A DNA stretch of 64,000 nucleotides from Neocallimastix lanati (nom. inval.) (Eukaryota > Neocallimastigomycota > Neocallimastigomycetes > Neocallimastigales > Neocallimastigaceae). The DNA lies in contig JACVTC010000004.1 in assembly GCA_016946835.1 (NCBI GenBank), forward strand, positions 2,228,501 to 2,292,500. Reading direction: 5' to 3'. This document shows positions 11,791 to 28,252 of this stretch, piece by piece. The translations under genes were made by a program, and so were the position numbers. The notes under the pieces are model-generated. The model saw nothing but the letters and a program-made list of their open reading frames with translations. It was not told where the DNA came from and did not search any database. The stretch's first letter is position 1. Each line of letters begins with the position of its first letter.

Positions 11791-14700
11791 TTTAATATTA
11801 TTTATTTATTTATTTATTTATTTTAATTTCAATGTTATAAAGAGCTTAATTGTAGATAATTAGTTTTTTTTTTTTTTTTTAATAGATAATTTTTTTTTTT
11901 TTTAATTGATTTCTTAATTATTTATTATCAATTGGTATATTGTTTAATTGTAATATTTTATATTGACAATTTTTCATATTTTACAAATGATATAAAAGCA
12001 TAATTCGAATTTGATTTATATATATATATATATCTACAAAAATACGAAAATTATTAGATATTTCAAAAAATCTATTTCTATATAATTATATAGAGAAAAT
12101 AAACTTTTATTATTATTATTTTTTTATGAATATATTTATTTTCTTTATTTATATTTTTATCAACAACAATAACAATAAAATAAATTTAATTATTATATTA
12201 GATATTAAAATAATTTTAAAATTATTAAATTTATTTTTATTATTTAAGGATATATATATTTTAAAATATATTAATTTGTTATAATAAAACTTTCATTATT
12301 TTTTATTTAATTGATAATTAAATAATTTGAATATATATATTAATTAATAATAATCATTAAAGGTAAAAATAAATATATATATTTTTTTCTATAATTTGTT
12401 TTAATATATATATATAAAATTCTTTATTTTATATCTATAAAAAAAAATAAAATAAAAAATAAAATAATAAAAAATAAAAATAAAAAATATCTACTTATAA
12501 TAATAATATTAACAATAATAATAATAATAATATTGATAATAATTATTAAATAAATAAAAAAAAAAAAAAAAAGAGAGAAATAAAAATAAAAATCGAAACA
12601 GAAACAAAAAAAATTTTAAACTTTATTAATTATTACATTATTTAATTTTTAAAATTTTATATAATATTCATATATTGTAATACATTTAAATATATATTAA
12701 TGATGAAACCAAATAACTTTTTTTTTGTATTCATATCATAATAATTAAAAATATAAAAAATTAATATGAAAATTAATATAATTATTAAATACACTACCTA
12801 TTTAATATTTCATGTTTTTTTTTTTTTTCTTTTCTAGAACAATTTTTTAAAAAAAAGTTAAGTATAATTATTCTTATAGAAAGTTATTCATTCAATATTT
12901 ATAAATATTGAAATTTATTATTTATTTTCAATACGATACTATTAGTTTGTTATTGATGTTTCATTATTGGTATTAATTTTAAATTACTAATAGTAATCAT
13001 TATTTTAGTATTCTGTCAACAACTAAAAAAGAATTAAAGTAGCAATAAAAAATTTTATAAAAAGAAACAAAATAATAATAAAATATTTTATAATATTATG
13101 TACTATATTAAGATATATGAATATAATTGTTTATGGTAATAAAATTGCCAAAAAAAATAATTAAATAATTTAATATATTTTATTAATAAAATTTATTAAT
13201 TTTAATAATAATTAAAGTTATAAAAGTATTTGTAATTATGAAAATATAATTCAAAATAAATTAGTAATAAATAATGTTTGTACTTTATATACATTTTATA
13301 TTGAAACTTAAATTTTTCACGTAATACAAAAAAGAATTATGAAATAATCTATTTTTGGAAATATTATTAATAAGTTCCCACCTTTTAATTATTATGGCCT
13401 GTATACAAGTTAAAATTGTTTTATAGCGAATTACTTTTTTTTTTTTAATATTAATAGAACAGAAACTTATGGATGAATTTACTACATTTGAGAGTATTTT
13501 TAAAATGTTACATATAGAATCCTTTTTTTTTTTTTTTAATTTGTTTATTAAATCAAATATAGGTAATTTTAAAAAAGAAGCAATTATAAGAGAAAATTAT
13601 ATTTTATTGAACATTAAAGTATTGACCTAATGTTCTAGGCTATTAAACCCTAATTGAATAAAATATTCTATTAGATCAATTAGTGCCAGTTCTTCATCAA
13701 ATTTTTTAATCATTTTTGACTGAATTAATTTAATTGAGATAAGTTCATAAAATTTTATAGAAGAATTATATTCTTATCATACACAATTTTTTTATATTTA
13801 CTCTATCATAGAATTTTATATTGAAAAATTAATATGTTTTAAATGCTAGAACCTTTTTTTTTTTTATTTATTTATGTATTAAATGTGGGAACTTTTTTAT
13901 TTATTATTTATTTCTTAACTCTATATCATTAATTATTAATTCTTTATATTTTAGAGGTGATACAAAAACACAAATATAATTAAATATTTAATACATTACA
14001 CAAATATTATATTAAAAAAATTAATTAAAACAATTTTAAAACATATACGAAAATATTAAATTATTTTTTATTTATATTATGTATATTATGATTTTATTGG
14101 TTATAAATTTTTTTATTTGTGAAACCATCTAATGTAATATAAAATTTAACATCATATTTTTTAAATTAATATTAAAATAAATCAATAAATAAATTATTAT
14201 TTAGTAATAAATGAATATTTCAAATATAAAGGTAACGTAATACTACACTACTGTTATTTTTAATTAAAATAAATTAAATTATTAATTTAATATTATAGTT
14301 TTATTTTTTAAAATAGATTATCAATCGAAAAATTAAATAAAAAGTTCAGACTTTTGAACATGAAGTTTAAAAACTTTAAATACAAAGTTTATTTTTATAA
14401 ATAATAAATATTTTTTTTATAAATAATAATAGTAAAATAAATAAATAAATAAATAAATTGCTAATATTTAATATAGTAGTAGTATTATAGAAATTTTATA
14501 AAACAGGTATATATATATATATATATTTATATATTTTCTATAAAATTAATTATTCATATAGCATTATAAAATTATTGAATAAATTTTAAAAAAGAAAAAA
14601 TGCATTTTAACATAAATTCTTGCTTTAAAAACAGTATACTTTTAAATTAATAATTATAAATATAATTATTTATATCATCTTTCTTTTTTTTTTTTTTGTT

Positions 14701-14991
14701 GTTGACTTTATTAAAATTTATTTTCAAAATAATAATAATAATTATTATTATTATTTATTATTTATTTTTTATTTTTTTTTTTATATGTAATTTCATCCTA
14801 TGGTGTATTACTTTTGAATCTTTAACTATACAATTTTTTAATATTATATATATATTTAATCTTCCTAAAAATCATTTATATAATAATTAAAAAGTTAAGA
14901 TTAATCTTATTATTATTTTTATTGAAAGATTAATCTGAACTTTTAATAAATGTACGTTATTGACTTTTATTTTTAATTTTAATTTTCTTTT

Positions 14992-15028
<37 letters not shown>

Positions 15029-15228
15029 AAATTTTAAAACTTATAGTCATCATTAATGTGAAGAAAAAAATTTTTACATAAAACAAAAAATAAAATAACA
15101 ATTTTCTTATATATATATACTGTTTTTTAAAAAAAAAAAATAATAATAATAATTATAATAATAATAATAAAAATAAAAAAAATAAATAAATAATAAAGTA
15201 ATAAAAAAAATTATTAATCTATCAAGGA
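11791..15228. other. Long intergenic region, no gene seen
   Basis: Promoter side of the receptor-like gene and 3' side of the kinase gene. Only AT-rich low-complexity sequence is visible, with TA dinucleotide runs and T/A homopolymers. A slightly more complex patch occurs near 13370-13700 without frame or RNA structure that I can support. Confidence 0.5.
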
Positions 15229-17786
<2,558 letters not shown>

Positions 17787-17910
17787 TATGGTAAATTATT
17801 ATTATTTTTTTATGTATAATTATATAATTACTATTTACAAAAACGTTAAGTTATATGTAACTTTATATTATATTACAAACGAGTAACTTAAAAAGAAAAA
17901 GAAAAGAAAA

Positions 17911-17961
<51 letters not shown>

Positions 17962-19112
17962 TAAAAAAGAAAATAAAATAAAAAAAAATTATGTAAAAAT
18001 GATAATTTTAACAAAATTTATATATTATTATTATTATTATTTTATTTTTGTTTTTGTTTGTGTTTGTATTTTTTCGTCTTTTTTTTTTTTTTTTTTTTTT
18101 TTTTTTGATATTTAATATTTAATATATATACATATATAATTATTTTATTCTTGTTTTTGTTTGTGTTTGTATTTTTTTGTCTTTTTTTTTTTTTTTTTTT
18201 TGATATTTAATATTTAATATATATACATATATATATTATGATTATTTATTTTATTATATATATATATTTCACTTTATTAAAATTATTCTATATTTGCAAA
18301 TAGGGGAACGTATTTTTAATTTTATTATTTTTATAATTTTTGATATATATTTATATTTTAAAAATATAAAATATAAAATATAAAATATAAATAGTAAATA
18401 TTTATTATTATTATTTTTTCTTATTATTATATCTATTTTTTTATTTTCTTGAAATTTATTTTTTCATGATTTGTTGTTATTTTTTTTGTAACTTTTTTTT
18501 TTTTTTTTTTATTTTTTAATGAATGGTATAATATAAAAATAGAAGATATATATTATATTTGTATTATTAAATAATAATAATATTATTATATAGTATTTGA
18601 GATTAGTACTTTTAAAAATCAATTGTAAAAAAAAAAAAAAAAAAAAAAAAAAGTTAATTAATCTATTATTGTATAATATACATAATTATAAATATAAAAT
18701 TATATGTGATAATTGTATATTTATATTTACAATCATTGCCAGATAATTGTAACCTATAATATATACAAGAAAACAGAACAAGACAATAGTACGTTAATTA
18801 TTATTATTATTAGCTTTTTATTTTTTATTTTAGCTTTGGTTTAAGTTTTAATTCTTATTATTATAAAATTATGTAGTTTAATTATATAAAAAAGTGTATT
18901 TAAAAGGTACTATAATTTGTTTTTTGTTTCTTTTTTTTTAATAGTATTTCAAACTTTGATATTTTTCATTGTTTTCAGTTATATTACAGGTAAAATTCTT
19001 AAATAATAAGATTTTATCTTAAAATAATATGGAAAAAAAAAAAAAAAAAAAAAAAGCGTTAATAATATTTTTTTTTTGTAAAGTAACAAAGAACAGTAAT
19101 TTTCTCTAAGAG

Positions 19113-19146
<34 letters not shown>

Positions 19147-20151
19147 AAAAAAGAAAGATCAATAAATCATATAAATGAATAAACTATTTATTTATTAAAA
19201 TAATTACCTCTTTTTGTTTTAAATGGCTTTCATTTTCTTATGTACACAATAGTATTTTTCTTTAAAATAAAGCTATTTCTTTTAGTTTTATCTCTAAAAA
19301 AATTTTTTCCCTTATTTTAAAGTCTATATAATAAAAAAAAATTTTTTTTTCTTAATAAATTTATATTAAATATTTATATTAAAATTTTTAATAAATAATA
19401 GTAAAAAGTTATTAACTATTAAGTTATTATTATCATAAACATGCCGTTATTTACTACAGATATATTATATTAATATATCAAATTATAATATCTCATTTTT
19501 TACTATATGAATTCTTTATCATCAATTTAATAATATAATAATTTTTTTTAAAAATATCTTTTTTTTTTTTTTTATTTCTGAAAGTGCTAATTAATAAAAT
19601 AAGTTATATGGTCATTTCAAAAATAATAAAAACATTTAAATATATAATAATAAAAGTTATTTAATTTATATATTATTTTAAATTAATGGTTGTTATATTT
19701 TCTTATTTAAATTCTAAGATGTTTAAAAATATAACAATTATCAAAATAAAATGAAATATAATTGAATTTATTTTTATTTATTATTTTTTAAAAAAATTAT
19801 CCATAAATAATCATTACATATATTTATAAAAGAAAAGTATATTGAAAATATTATTGATGTAAAATATTTTCATAATAATTTTTTTCTTTCTTTTTTAATA
19901 TTATTTTATTTTTTTCAAACTATTTATATTATTATTTAGTTCTTTGATTTCATACTCTTTTTTTTTTTTTTTTTTTTTTGTTAATTTTATTTTTTTTATT
20001 ATTTTCCTTTTTGTTTTCAAAAAGAAAAAAAATAAAAAAATTACTTTCGTAATATGTGTGCAGTATTCTTTAAATATATTTTATCAATTAGTGGACTTCT
20101 TTATTATTATTATTATTATTATTATTGTTATTGTTATTGTTATTGTTATTA

Positions 20152-20185
<34 letters not shown>

Positions 20186-22290
20186 ATTATTATTATTATT
20201 ATTATTATTTTAAAAAAAAAAAATAAAAATAAAAAAATAAAATAAAATAAAATAAAAAGTATAAATACAAGAATAATATAGAATTATATATAATAAATAA
20301 TAAAAATGCACTAAAAAAGGAACAAATTAAAAATAAATAATAATAATTAAATTTTCTTTTTTGCCTTTATAATTTTTCTATTTATAATAGTATTAATAAT
20401 AATAAAAAAGTTATTTAATATAAAACTGATGTTATTAAAATAATATATATATAAAGAAATTGTTTTACACAATTTTTAACAAATGACTTTATCTTATTAT
20501 TATTATTAAATTCATTGATATATATAGTAATAATTATCTTACATTAACATATATATATTTTTTTCTATTAACGTTGTAAATAAAGAGTAAACTTTTATAA
20601 AAAAAATAATAATAATAAATAAATAAATAAATAAATTAAATAGATAAATAGATAAAACTGAACCTGACAACAATAAAAATATTATTTTAATAAAAAAGTA
20701 AACTTTTTTTTTTTATAAAAAAATAATAATTTTCTAAATAAAATAAAATAAAAAATATATGAATTTTTAATTAAATTATTAAATAAAATAAAATAAATTA
20801 ATATATTATAATAATTTAGTTTTAAAGTTTATTTACATTGATAAAATTTAATTTACCTTTTTTGTATATTATTACTTCAATAAATTTTTAAAATTTTCAA
20901 ACATAATCATATTTAATTTTAAATGATAGCTATATCATTTATTATAATTTTTTAATAACATTTTAGTATATAAAAAATGGACTGAAATAAGAACATTTGT
21001 ATATATACTATTTTTTTTTAAACTTAGTTTTATATATATCATTATAATAATTAATATCAACTTTAATTTGCTTTTTTATTAAATTAATATATATATATAT
21101 ATATATTAATATATATATATATTTATCAAAAGTTTTTAAAAAATATGTTTAAAAGAACCATTAGTAAACTAATATGTCTTTAAAATAAAATGTACATACC
21201 AATTAGAAAACTAATTAAAGTTAATAGAAGATAGTTTAAAATTATCATTAAAATCTTCTAATAATACCAAATATATGTTTTAATTTCTATAGTCATGTCA
21301 TTTTAATTATATAAATAAAATGATATGATTATTGAAATTAAAATAATTTTTATTTTCAAATATATCATTTTTTTTATATAAAATCTTTAAATTTGACTCG
21401 ATACTAAAAATATATAAATATGATTTGTTTTATTATAATCTTATTTTCTTTTATTTAATTTAATAATAAAAACGTCATTCAAACAAAGAAATGTTAATAA
21501 TATGAAAACTTTAAACCATGTCATTTCATAGTCTATTCAAGATCAAAGTAATAATAATAATTTCTATTATTTCATATTTTATTATATATTGAAATTTAGT
21601 TTATCATACCACTACCATACTAATAAATAATATATAATTATTAAAATAATTAAATTATATTTGTTCGATTATATCTTAAAATTTTCATATATCCTATCCT
21701 CATTATTTTTTAATTTAATATTTTTATATAACCTTTTATAACAACATTATTGTATATTAGTTATTTCAATTATCAACATTTTTAATATATATATATATAT
21801 TGTAAAACTAATAAATAATGTTATTAGTTTTACAAAATTATAAAAAACTTATTAAATATCATATATATATAAAAAAAAAATTAATAATAATAATAATGCA
21901 AATATAATATTAGATTTATTATTTTTTGAATATAAGAACTATTAATTTTTAGATAAAAAATAGTATAATGGCCATTTCCATCTTTTGTTTTTATAAAAAA
22001 ATAAAATATTTATAGAAAAAAAAAAATAGATAATATTACTAATATTTATAATATTTATAATAATCAATTATAATACTATAATTATTCATATGATTTATTA
22101 CAATTTTTTATAAAAAAAAATATTATTATTATTATTATGATGATGTTATTGTTAAAAAGAATATCAATAGATTAAATATTTAAACTTATTTATAAACAAA
22201 TTTAAAATATTTTTAACATTTTAAACATTTTAAAATAAAAATTCCAATTTTTTCATATGTACTTAAAATTGAACCTTAATTTTATTTACA
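17787..22290. other. Long intergenic region, no gene seen
   Basis: Contains an AAT run at about 17912-17960, a 100-bp tandem duplication at 18039-18236, several poly(A)/poly(T) tracts of 20-30 bases and a GTTATT/TTA run at 20102-20210. Short frames over these repeats encode only Tyr/Ile/Phe and are rejected as genes. Confidence 0.5.
18039..18236. repeat. Tandem duplication, about 100-bp unit
   Basis: Two adjacent copies (about 18039-18140 and 18141-18236) share TTGTTTTTGTTTGTGTTTGT, a long T run after GTC, then GATATTTAATATTTAATATA and TACATATATA. They differ mainly in the length of the T run and one or two bases, so the event is recent. Confidence 0.88.
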
Positions 22291-22473
22291 TATTTATTTA
22301 TTATTTATTATTTATTATTTATTCATTAATTATTTTCTTATTTATTTATTATTTATTATTTATTATTTATTATTTATTATTTATTATTTATTATTTATTA
22401 TTTATTATTTATTATTTATTATTTATTATTTATTATTTATTATTTATTATTTATTATTTATTATTTATTATTT
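22291..22473. repeat. 7-bp minisatellite (TTATTTA)n, left half
   Basis: About 25 head-to-tail copies of a heptamer, interrupted on the right by LTR element 2 and resumed at 23797. The two halves form one array once the element is removed. Confidence 0.9.
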
Positions 22474-22679
22474 TGTTAAGAATTAAGAATTTAGGTTTTA
22501 TAATTATGTCAACTTTATTAATATATTTTTTTGATAAAGAGTTACTAGCACTTAATTATTCTAAATTAAATGCTTTTATATTAATACATTGTGGCTAATA
22601 CATTATTTATATTACATTACATTTTATTACATTAATCTCATATTCACGTATTATAACATCATATTCACATATTCTAACA
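22474..22679 (-). repeat. LTR of element 2 (3' LTR on minus strand)
   Basis: 206 bp with TG...CA ends. It matches 23591-23796 except for a T/G difference near 22531 and abuts the polypurine tract 22680-22688. Confidence 0.9.
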
Positions 22680-23574
22680 TTCCCCCCTAAACCTAGTTTT
22701 TCTAAAAGATAAAATTCGGTTTATAGGTGAATATGTGTAAATTACTATTATTCTAAAATTTAATTTTTTACAAAATTCATTCTCTTTTATAAATTTTTCT
22801 TAATTGAAATTTTAAACATTTAATGCATATTTTTTATTTATTTTATTCAAAAAATTTATATTATTAAATACTATTACGTTTTTGTGGTTAAACGTTTAAA
22901 CCTTTAATATAATTCAAACTTAATGTTTATTGTAGGTTGGATACTCTTATGGTTTTATACCAATCCTATCTTTATATAAATGTTTATATTTATGGCTACT
23001 CTTTAGGTTTTACGCCATTTAATTATGTTTATATGTATATAGCTACTCTTTAGGATTTACGCTATTTCAATTATGTTTATATGTATATAGCTACTCTTTA
23101 GGATTTACGCTATTTCAATTATGTTTATATGTATGATGACCTCTTGGGTATTACATCATTTAAGAATCAATATTGTATTTATAAATTATTCTTTAATAAA
23201 ATATACTAAATAATATTCAAAAGATATTTAATTATCAATTAATGTTTTGATGTTTTCAGTATAATTTTCATTAAGAGTCTCAGTATTGTATGAGAAAATA
23301 TAATTTATACTAATATATGTTCTATATGTTTAGAGCTTTAATTTACTTTTATTCTACTTGGGGATTCTCTTTTATCAACTATATTAAATTTTTACGCGTT
23401 TCTTCAGTTTTTGTAATCTTGATCATTTCAAATGTTCGAAATCAATTTTATTTATTTTTCTAAGATTGACATAATGAGCAACTTTTATCGCAATTTTAGT
23501 TTCCAATTTATTTCCTTGACATAATATTACATTCGGCTAAGGATTTCTATTCCAAAGAATCCTTTCTAAGAGTC

Positions 23575-23590
23575 GATGAGACTCTTAATC
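23575..23590 (-). other. Putative primer-binding site of element 2
   Basis: Identical 16-mer (GATGAGACTCTTAATC on plus) to that at 1828-1843, again touching the LTR. An imperfect hairpin AAGGATT...AATCCTT lies just inside it (about 23539-23563), and element 1 has a shorter AAGGA...TCCTT pair at the same place. Confidence 0.6.
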
Positions 23591-23796
23591 TGTTAAGAAT
23601 TAAGAATTTAGGTTTTATAATTATGTCAACTTTATTAATATATTTTTGTGATAAAGAGTTACTAGCACTTAATTATTCTAAATTAAATGCTTTTATATTA
23701 ATACATTGTGGCTAATACATTATTTATATTACATTACATTTTATTACATTAATCTCATATTCACGTATTATAACATCATATTCACATATTCTAACA
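23591..23796 (-). repeat. LTR of element 2 (5' LTR on minus strand)
   Basis: 206-bp partner of 22474-22679. Its outer end runs into the resumed heptamer minisatellite. Confidence 0.9.
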
Positions 23797-24127
23797 TATT
23801 TATTATTTATTTATTTATTTATTATTTATTTATTATTTATTATTTATTATTTGTTATTTATTATTTATTATTTATTATTTGTTATTTTTATTTGTTATTT
23901 ATTATTTATTATTTATTATTTATTATTTATTATTTATTATTTATTATTTATTATTTATTATTTATTATTTATTATTTATTATTTATTATTTATTATTTAT
24001 TATTTATTATTTATTATTATTAGTTTTTATTATTTATTATTTATTATTTATTATTTATTATTTATTATTTATTATTTATTATTATTAGTTTTTATTATTT
24101 ATTATTTATTATTTATTATTTATTATT
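23797..24127. repeat. 7-bp minisatellite (TTATTTA)n, right half
   Basis: More than 40 heptamer units with two TTATTATTAGTTTTTATTA interruptions near 24014 and 24080. All three frames are open through it, which explains several long Ile/Leu/Tyr/Phe reading frames that are not genes. Confidence 0.92.
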
Positions 24128-24809
24128 CATTTACTTAATAATATTTATTTAATATTCATTTATTTATGATTTATTTATTAACGTTTATTCATTTTATTTT
24201 ATATATATATATATATAAATAATTATAAGTCATGTAGTTAATATTAAAATATATTTAAAATGTTATGAATTCTTCATTTATTTTTATCAAGTTCACATAA
24301 AAATTTTAATAATACCAGTGATAATAAATCAAATAATAATGTTTTTTTTTTTTTTTTAATAGAATTAAACATTATATAATATTTAATATCAATAAATATG
24401 CTATGATTATTCTTTAAAATAATAATTATCAAATTTTAATATTTAAAAAAATTCGATTAACTTTTTTTTTATGAAATTTCAATAATAATAGTTAATATTT
24501 ATAAAATCTAACAAATTATATAAAATTAGAATTTGTAAATTAAACATTGTAAGACAATTTATAAATTTGATAGTATTTTACATATTTGAAATTTTTTATA
24601 ATAAAAAGTTTTGAAAGAAAATTCTTCAAAGAATAATAAATGATTAATTGTGCTACAAATTAAAAAAAAAATATTCCGATATCCAAAAATTATCCTTCCA
24701 AATAATTAAATTGCTAAGAGAAATTTTTTTATTTTTTTTTTTTTTTTTTTTTTTGATATAATCTTTCTAAAAAGAAAAAAAAAATAATAATAAATATAAT
24801 AAAATATTT

Positions 24810-24843
<34 letters not shown>

Positions 24844-25282
24844 GAAATTGAAGAAATTGAAATTAACAAAATTTAATATTATTAATATTTTAACAAAAAA
24901 TGTTCTCTTTTTTTTTTTTTTTTGATTAATCTTATACGTTTATTTATTTATCTATATATTATTATTATTTTAAAATTTTTTATTAATGAATTTACTTTTA
25001 AAATAATATATGCAAAAATATATTATTCATAATTTGTCATAGTAATAAAAGTAATAATAATAATTAGTGCATATATATATATAATCATTTGTTTAAACTT
25101 TCTATAAATGCTTTCCATTCCAATGTAAATAATCATTTTACAAATTTTATTATTATTACCATATTATAAAGACATAATATGAAAATTTTTAACTGATAAA
25201 ATTATGAGTATATATTACTTCATTTATTTTATTCATTTATTTATTATTTAGTTATTTATATTTATTAGAAATTTAGTCATAA

Positions 25283-25802
<520 letters not shown>

Positions 25803-26042
25803 TTAATATTTTTAATAAATTAAACATTTTGAGATATAATCAATTTTTTTTACTATTAATTATATAATAATTATATAATTATATAAATAATATAGAAATA
25901 TTTTTAACATATATTATTTATATTTCCATAAATTTTCTTTCCAAATACATTCTGAATATAAAAAATCATTTAAATAATAGTTTGTATATATATTGCATTG
26001 CATTAATTTTTAGTATTGCATGTTTCATATTATATCCAATTA

Positions 26043-26106
26043 TTTATATTAATCGTTTGAGTAACAAAAAAAAATTTTTTTTTGTTACTCAAACGTTTAT
26101 ATTAAT
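26043..26106. repeat. 42-bp perfect palindrome with 11-bp flanking direct repeats
   Basis: CGTTTGAGTAAC plus nine A (26054-26074) is followed at once by its exact reverse complement (26075-26095), with no spacer. TTTATATTAAT occurs immediately on both sides (26043-26053 and 26096-26106). This is the layout of a tiny inverted-repeat insertion with a target-site duplication. MULE elements make duplications of 8-11 bp, and a MULE relic lies elsewhere in the window, but the link is inference. Confidence 0.8.
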
Positions 26107-27900
26107 ATTATAAAATACTTATTGCAATATTGTGTAACCAAAAACCGAGCAATTTTAATAATTTTATATATTGAATTGATAAATTATTTCAATGAAATAT
26201 TAATAAATAATATTAATAAGGTTTATAATATTTATTTTATAATTTTATATGCTTAAACTTTATTAGCATGTAATTTTTAATTGAAAAGAAATAAATTTAA
26301 TCTTAAAAAATAATAAATTATATATAAAAAAATGAAATTTTAATATTAAATACTATAAATTTTGGAAATTTAGATTTTTTCATATATTATTAAATAATTA
26401 TAATACTAATAAATTTTTATATTGACTAATGAATAAAAAAAAATTTAAAAATTTCAATAAAGATAACATTATGTATATACATCTAATTTTATTAGAAAAA
26501 TAACTTATACACAATCTAAAAATATCTTATTAATATGAATAAGGAGCATTTTATATATATATATATATATCAAGGAGTTATGGTAAATAGTTTAAATTAT
26601 AATTTTCATTTTATCAAATTTGTATTTTTTTATATTTTACTACACAATATGAAAGTATATATTATATAATATTGATTATTAATATTATTAATTGTATTTT
26701 GATTTTATTATAATAAAGCTATCATATTTTAAAATTAATAATCTAAAAAGTATCTTTCATACTTTTAATAATATATTCCTTAAATATAAAGCCTAAAAAA
26801 ATAAAAAATAAAAAATAAAAATAAAAATATAATAATAATTATTATTTATTCAATTTATCATTTATTGAATGATATATATTACTTTATTAAAAGATAATAT
26901 ATTACATAATATATATTACTATTTATATATTATAATTTAATTAGATATTTTCAATATAAAATGTTATAAAATAAAGAGTTATTAAAAAACGACATAAATA
27001 AAATTATCTATAATATATAAATATATTTACTATTAAAAAATTTTTATATATGGATAATATATATAATATAATTTATTAAAATTAAGTAATATATTAATAT
27101 ATTTTCCTATTTGATTTAATTTATTTGCTGTAATACTATTTATTTTTGTAAAATATAAAAGATAAATATAATAACATATTGTGGCTTATGATAATTGATG
27201 TGTTAATGTATTAATAAATAAAAATAATTTGCTATAATAAAATTATACACACAAAAATTTAATAATCATTTAATAAAAAAAAAAAAAAGTGACACAATTG
27301 AAAATGACTATTTTTATAATAAAAAAAAATATATATATATATATATACACTAAATATATTATCACTCATTAATTTCTTTAGAATGATATATTACAATATA
27401 ATAGAATTACTCTATAATATACAATATTCTATTATTATTTGTTTACTAATATAAAAAAATATATATATATTTAAATAATATATCATAAATAATATTAAAA
27501 AAATTTTAAAAATGTATAATTAACAAATTATTAATTTATTATTTATTATTTATTATTTATTATTATCATTATCATTATAATTATTATTATTTTAATAATT
27601 TTCTTCCTTTATCATTGTTAAATTTTCTTCTTAACACAAAAATAAAAATTAAATAGTAAATTCTAAATTTTATTTTTTTCTTTTAATCAATCTTTATTTT
27701 AAGAGATTTTGTATATAAAAGAAAAAAAAATTAATAAGAGTTTTTTCAATATTTATTAATTAAATAAAAAAGTTTAAATAAATATAATACTATATTAGTA
27801 TTATAAATATTTAATATTTTATGTAAATATTTTCAATCATCTTTTAATCTTTTGTTTTTCATTAATTTTCTTTCTTTAAAAAAGCAATATCAACCATAAA

Positions 27901-27934
<34 letters not shown>

Positions 27935-28252
27935 TATAAAAAAGCTATTTCTCTTATAAAGTAATTATATATATTCAATAAAAAGAAACTGTATATTTTC
28001 AATTAATAATCTTTTTTATTAGAATTCATTTTAAACAAAAAAAAAAAAAAAAAAAAAAAAAGTAAAGTATTTATATTTTTGGTTAATTTAATAATATTAA
28101 AAATATCTAATGATTAAAATTGTTTTTTAATTTTATATATATATATATCAACTATATAATATATAACTCTATATAAAAATAATAATAAAAATAATAATAA
28201 TAATTAAAAAAATAAATAAATAAATAAAACATTTTTTTAAACTACTTAGAAA

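Larger units (their letters stand above)
22474..23796 (-). mobile_element. Compact non-autonomous LTR retroelement, copy 2
   Basis: Two 206-bp direct repeats (22474-22679 and 23591-23796) with TG...CA ends differ at one position that I can see. The internal 911 bp carries the same landmarks as copy 1: TTCCCCCCT beside the left LTR (polypurine tract on minus), TTTTGTGGTTAAACGTTT, TTTTTACGCGTTT, TTGACATAATGA and the tRNA-like primer site beside the right LTR. TATTT flanks both ends (5-bp duplication) within a heptamer minisatellite. LTRs of the two copies share only parts (for example GGTTTTATAATTATGTCAAC and ACATTGTGGCT), so they are separate subfamilies rather than a segmental duplication. 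A roughly 66-bp unit with AGCTACTCTTTAGGATTTAC is repeated two to three times at about 22980-23140. No protein is encoded, so mobility would need enzymes supplied by another element. Confidence 0.9.

Noticed and set aside
19944-20245. Short Tyr/Ile/Val frames on plus
   Set aside because: Repeat-encoded, with no start context, introns or family signal.
22257-22598. Ile/Leu/Tyr/Phe-rich frames here and at 23706-24138
   Set aside because: The heptamer minisatellite has no stop in three frames; composition is repeat-driven.
27160-27290. Possible LTR fossil (TATTGTGGCTTATGATAA resembles an LTR block)
   Set aside because: Only about ten bases agree with the LTRs; too short in this composition.
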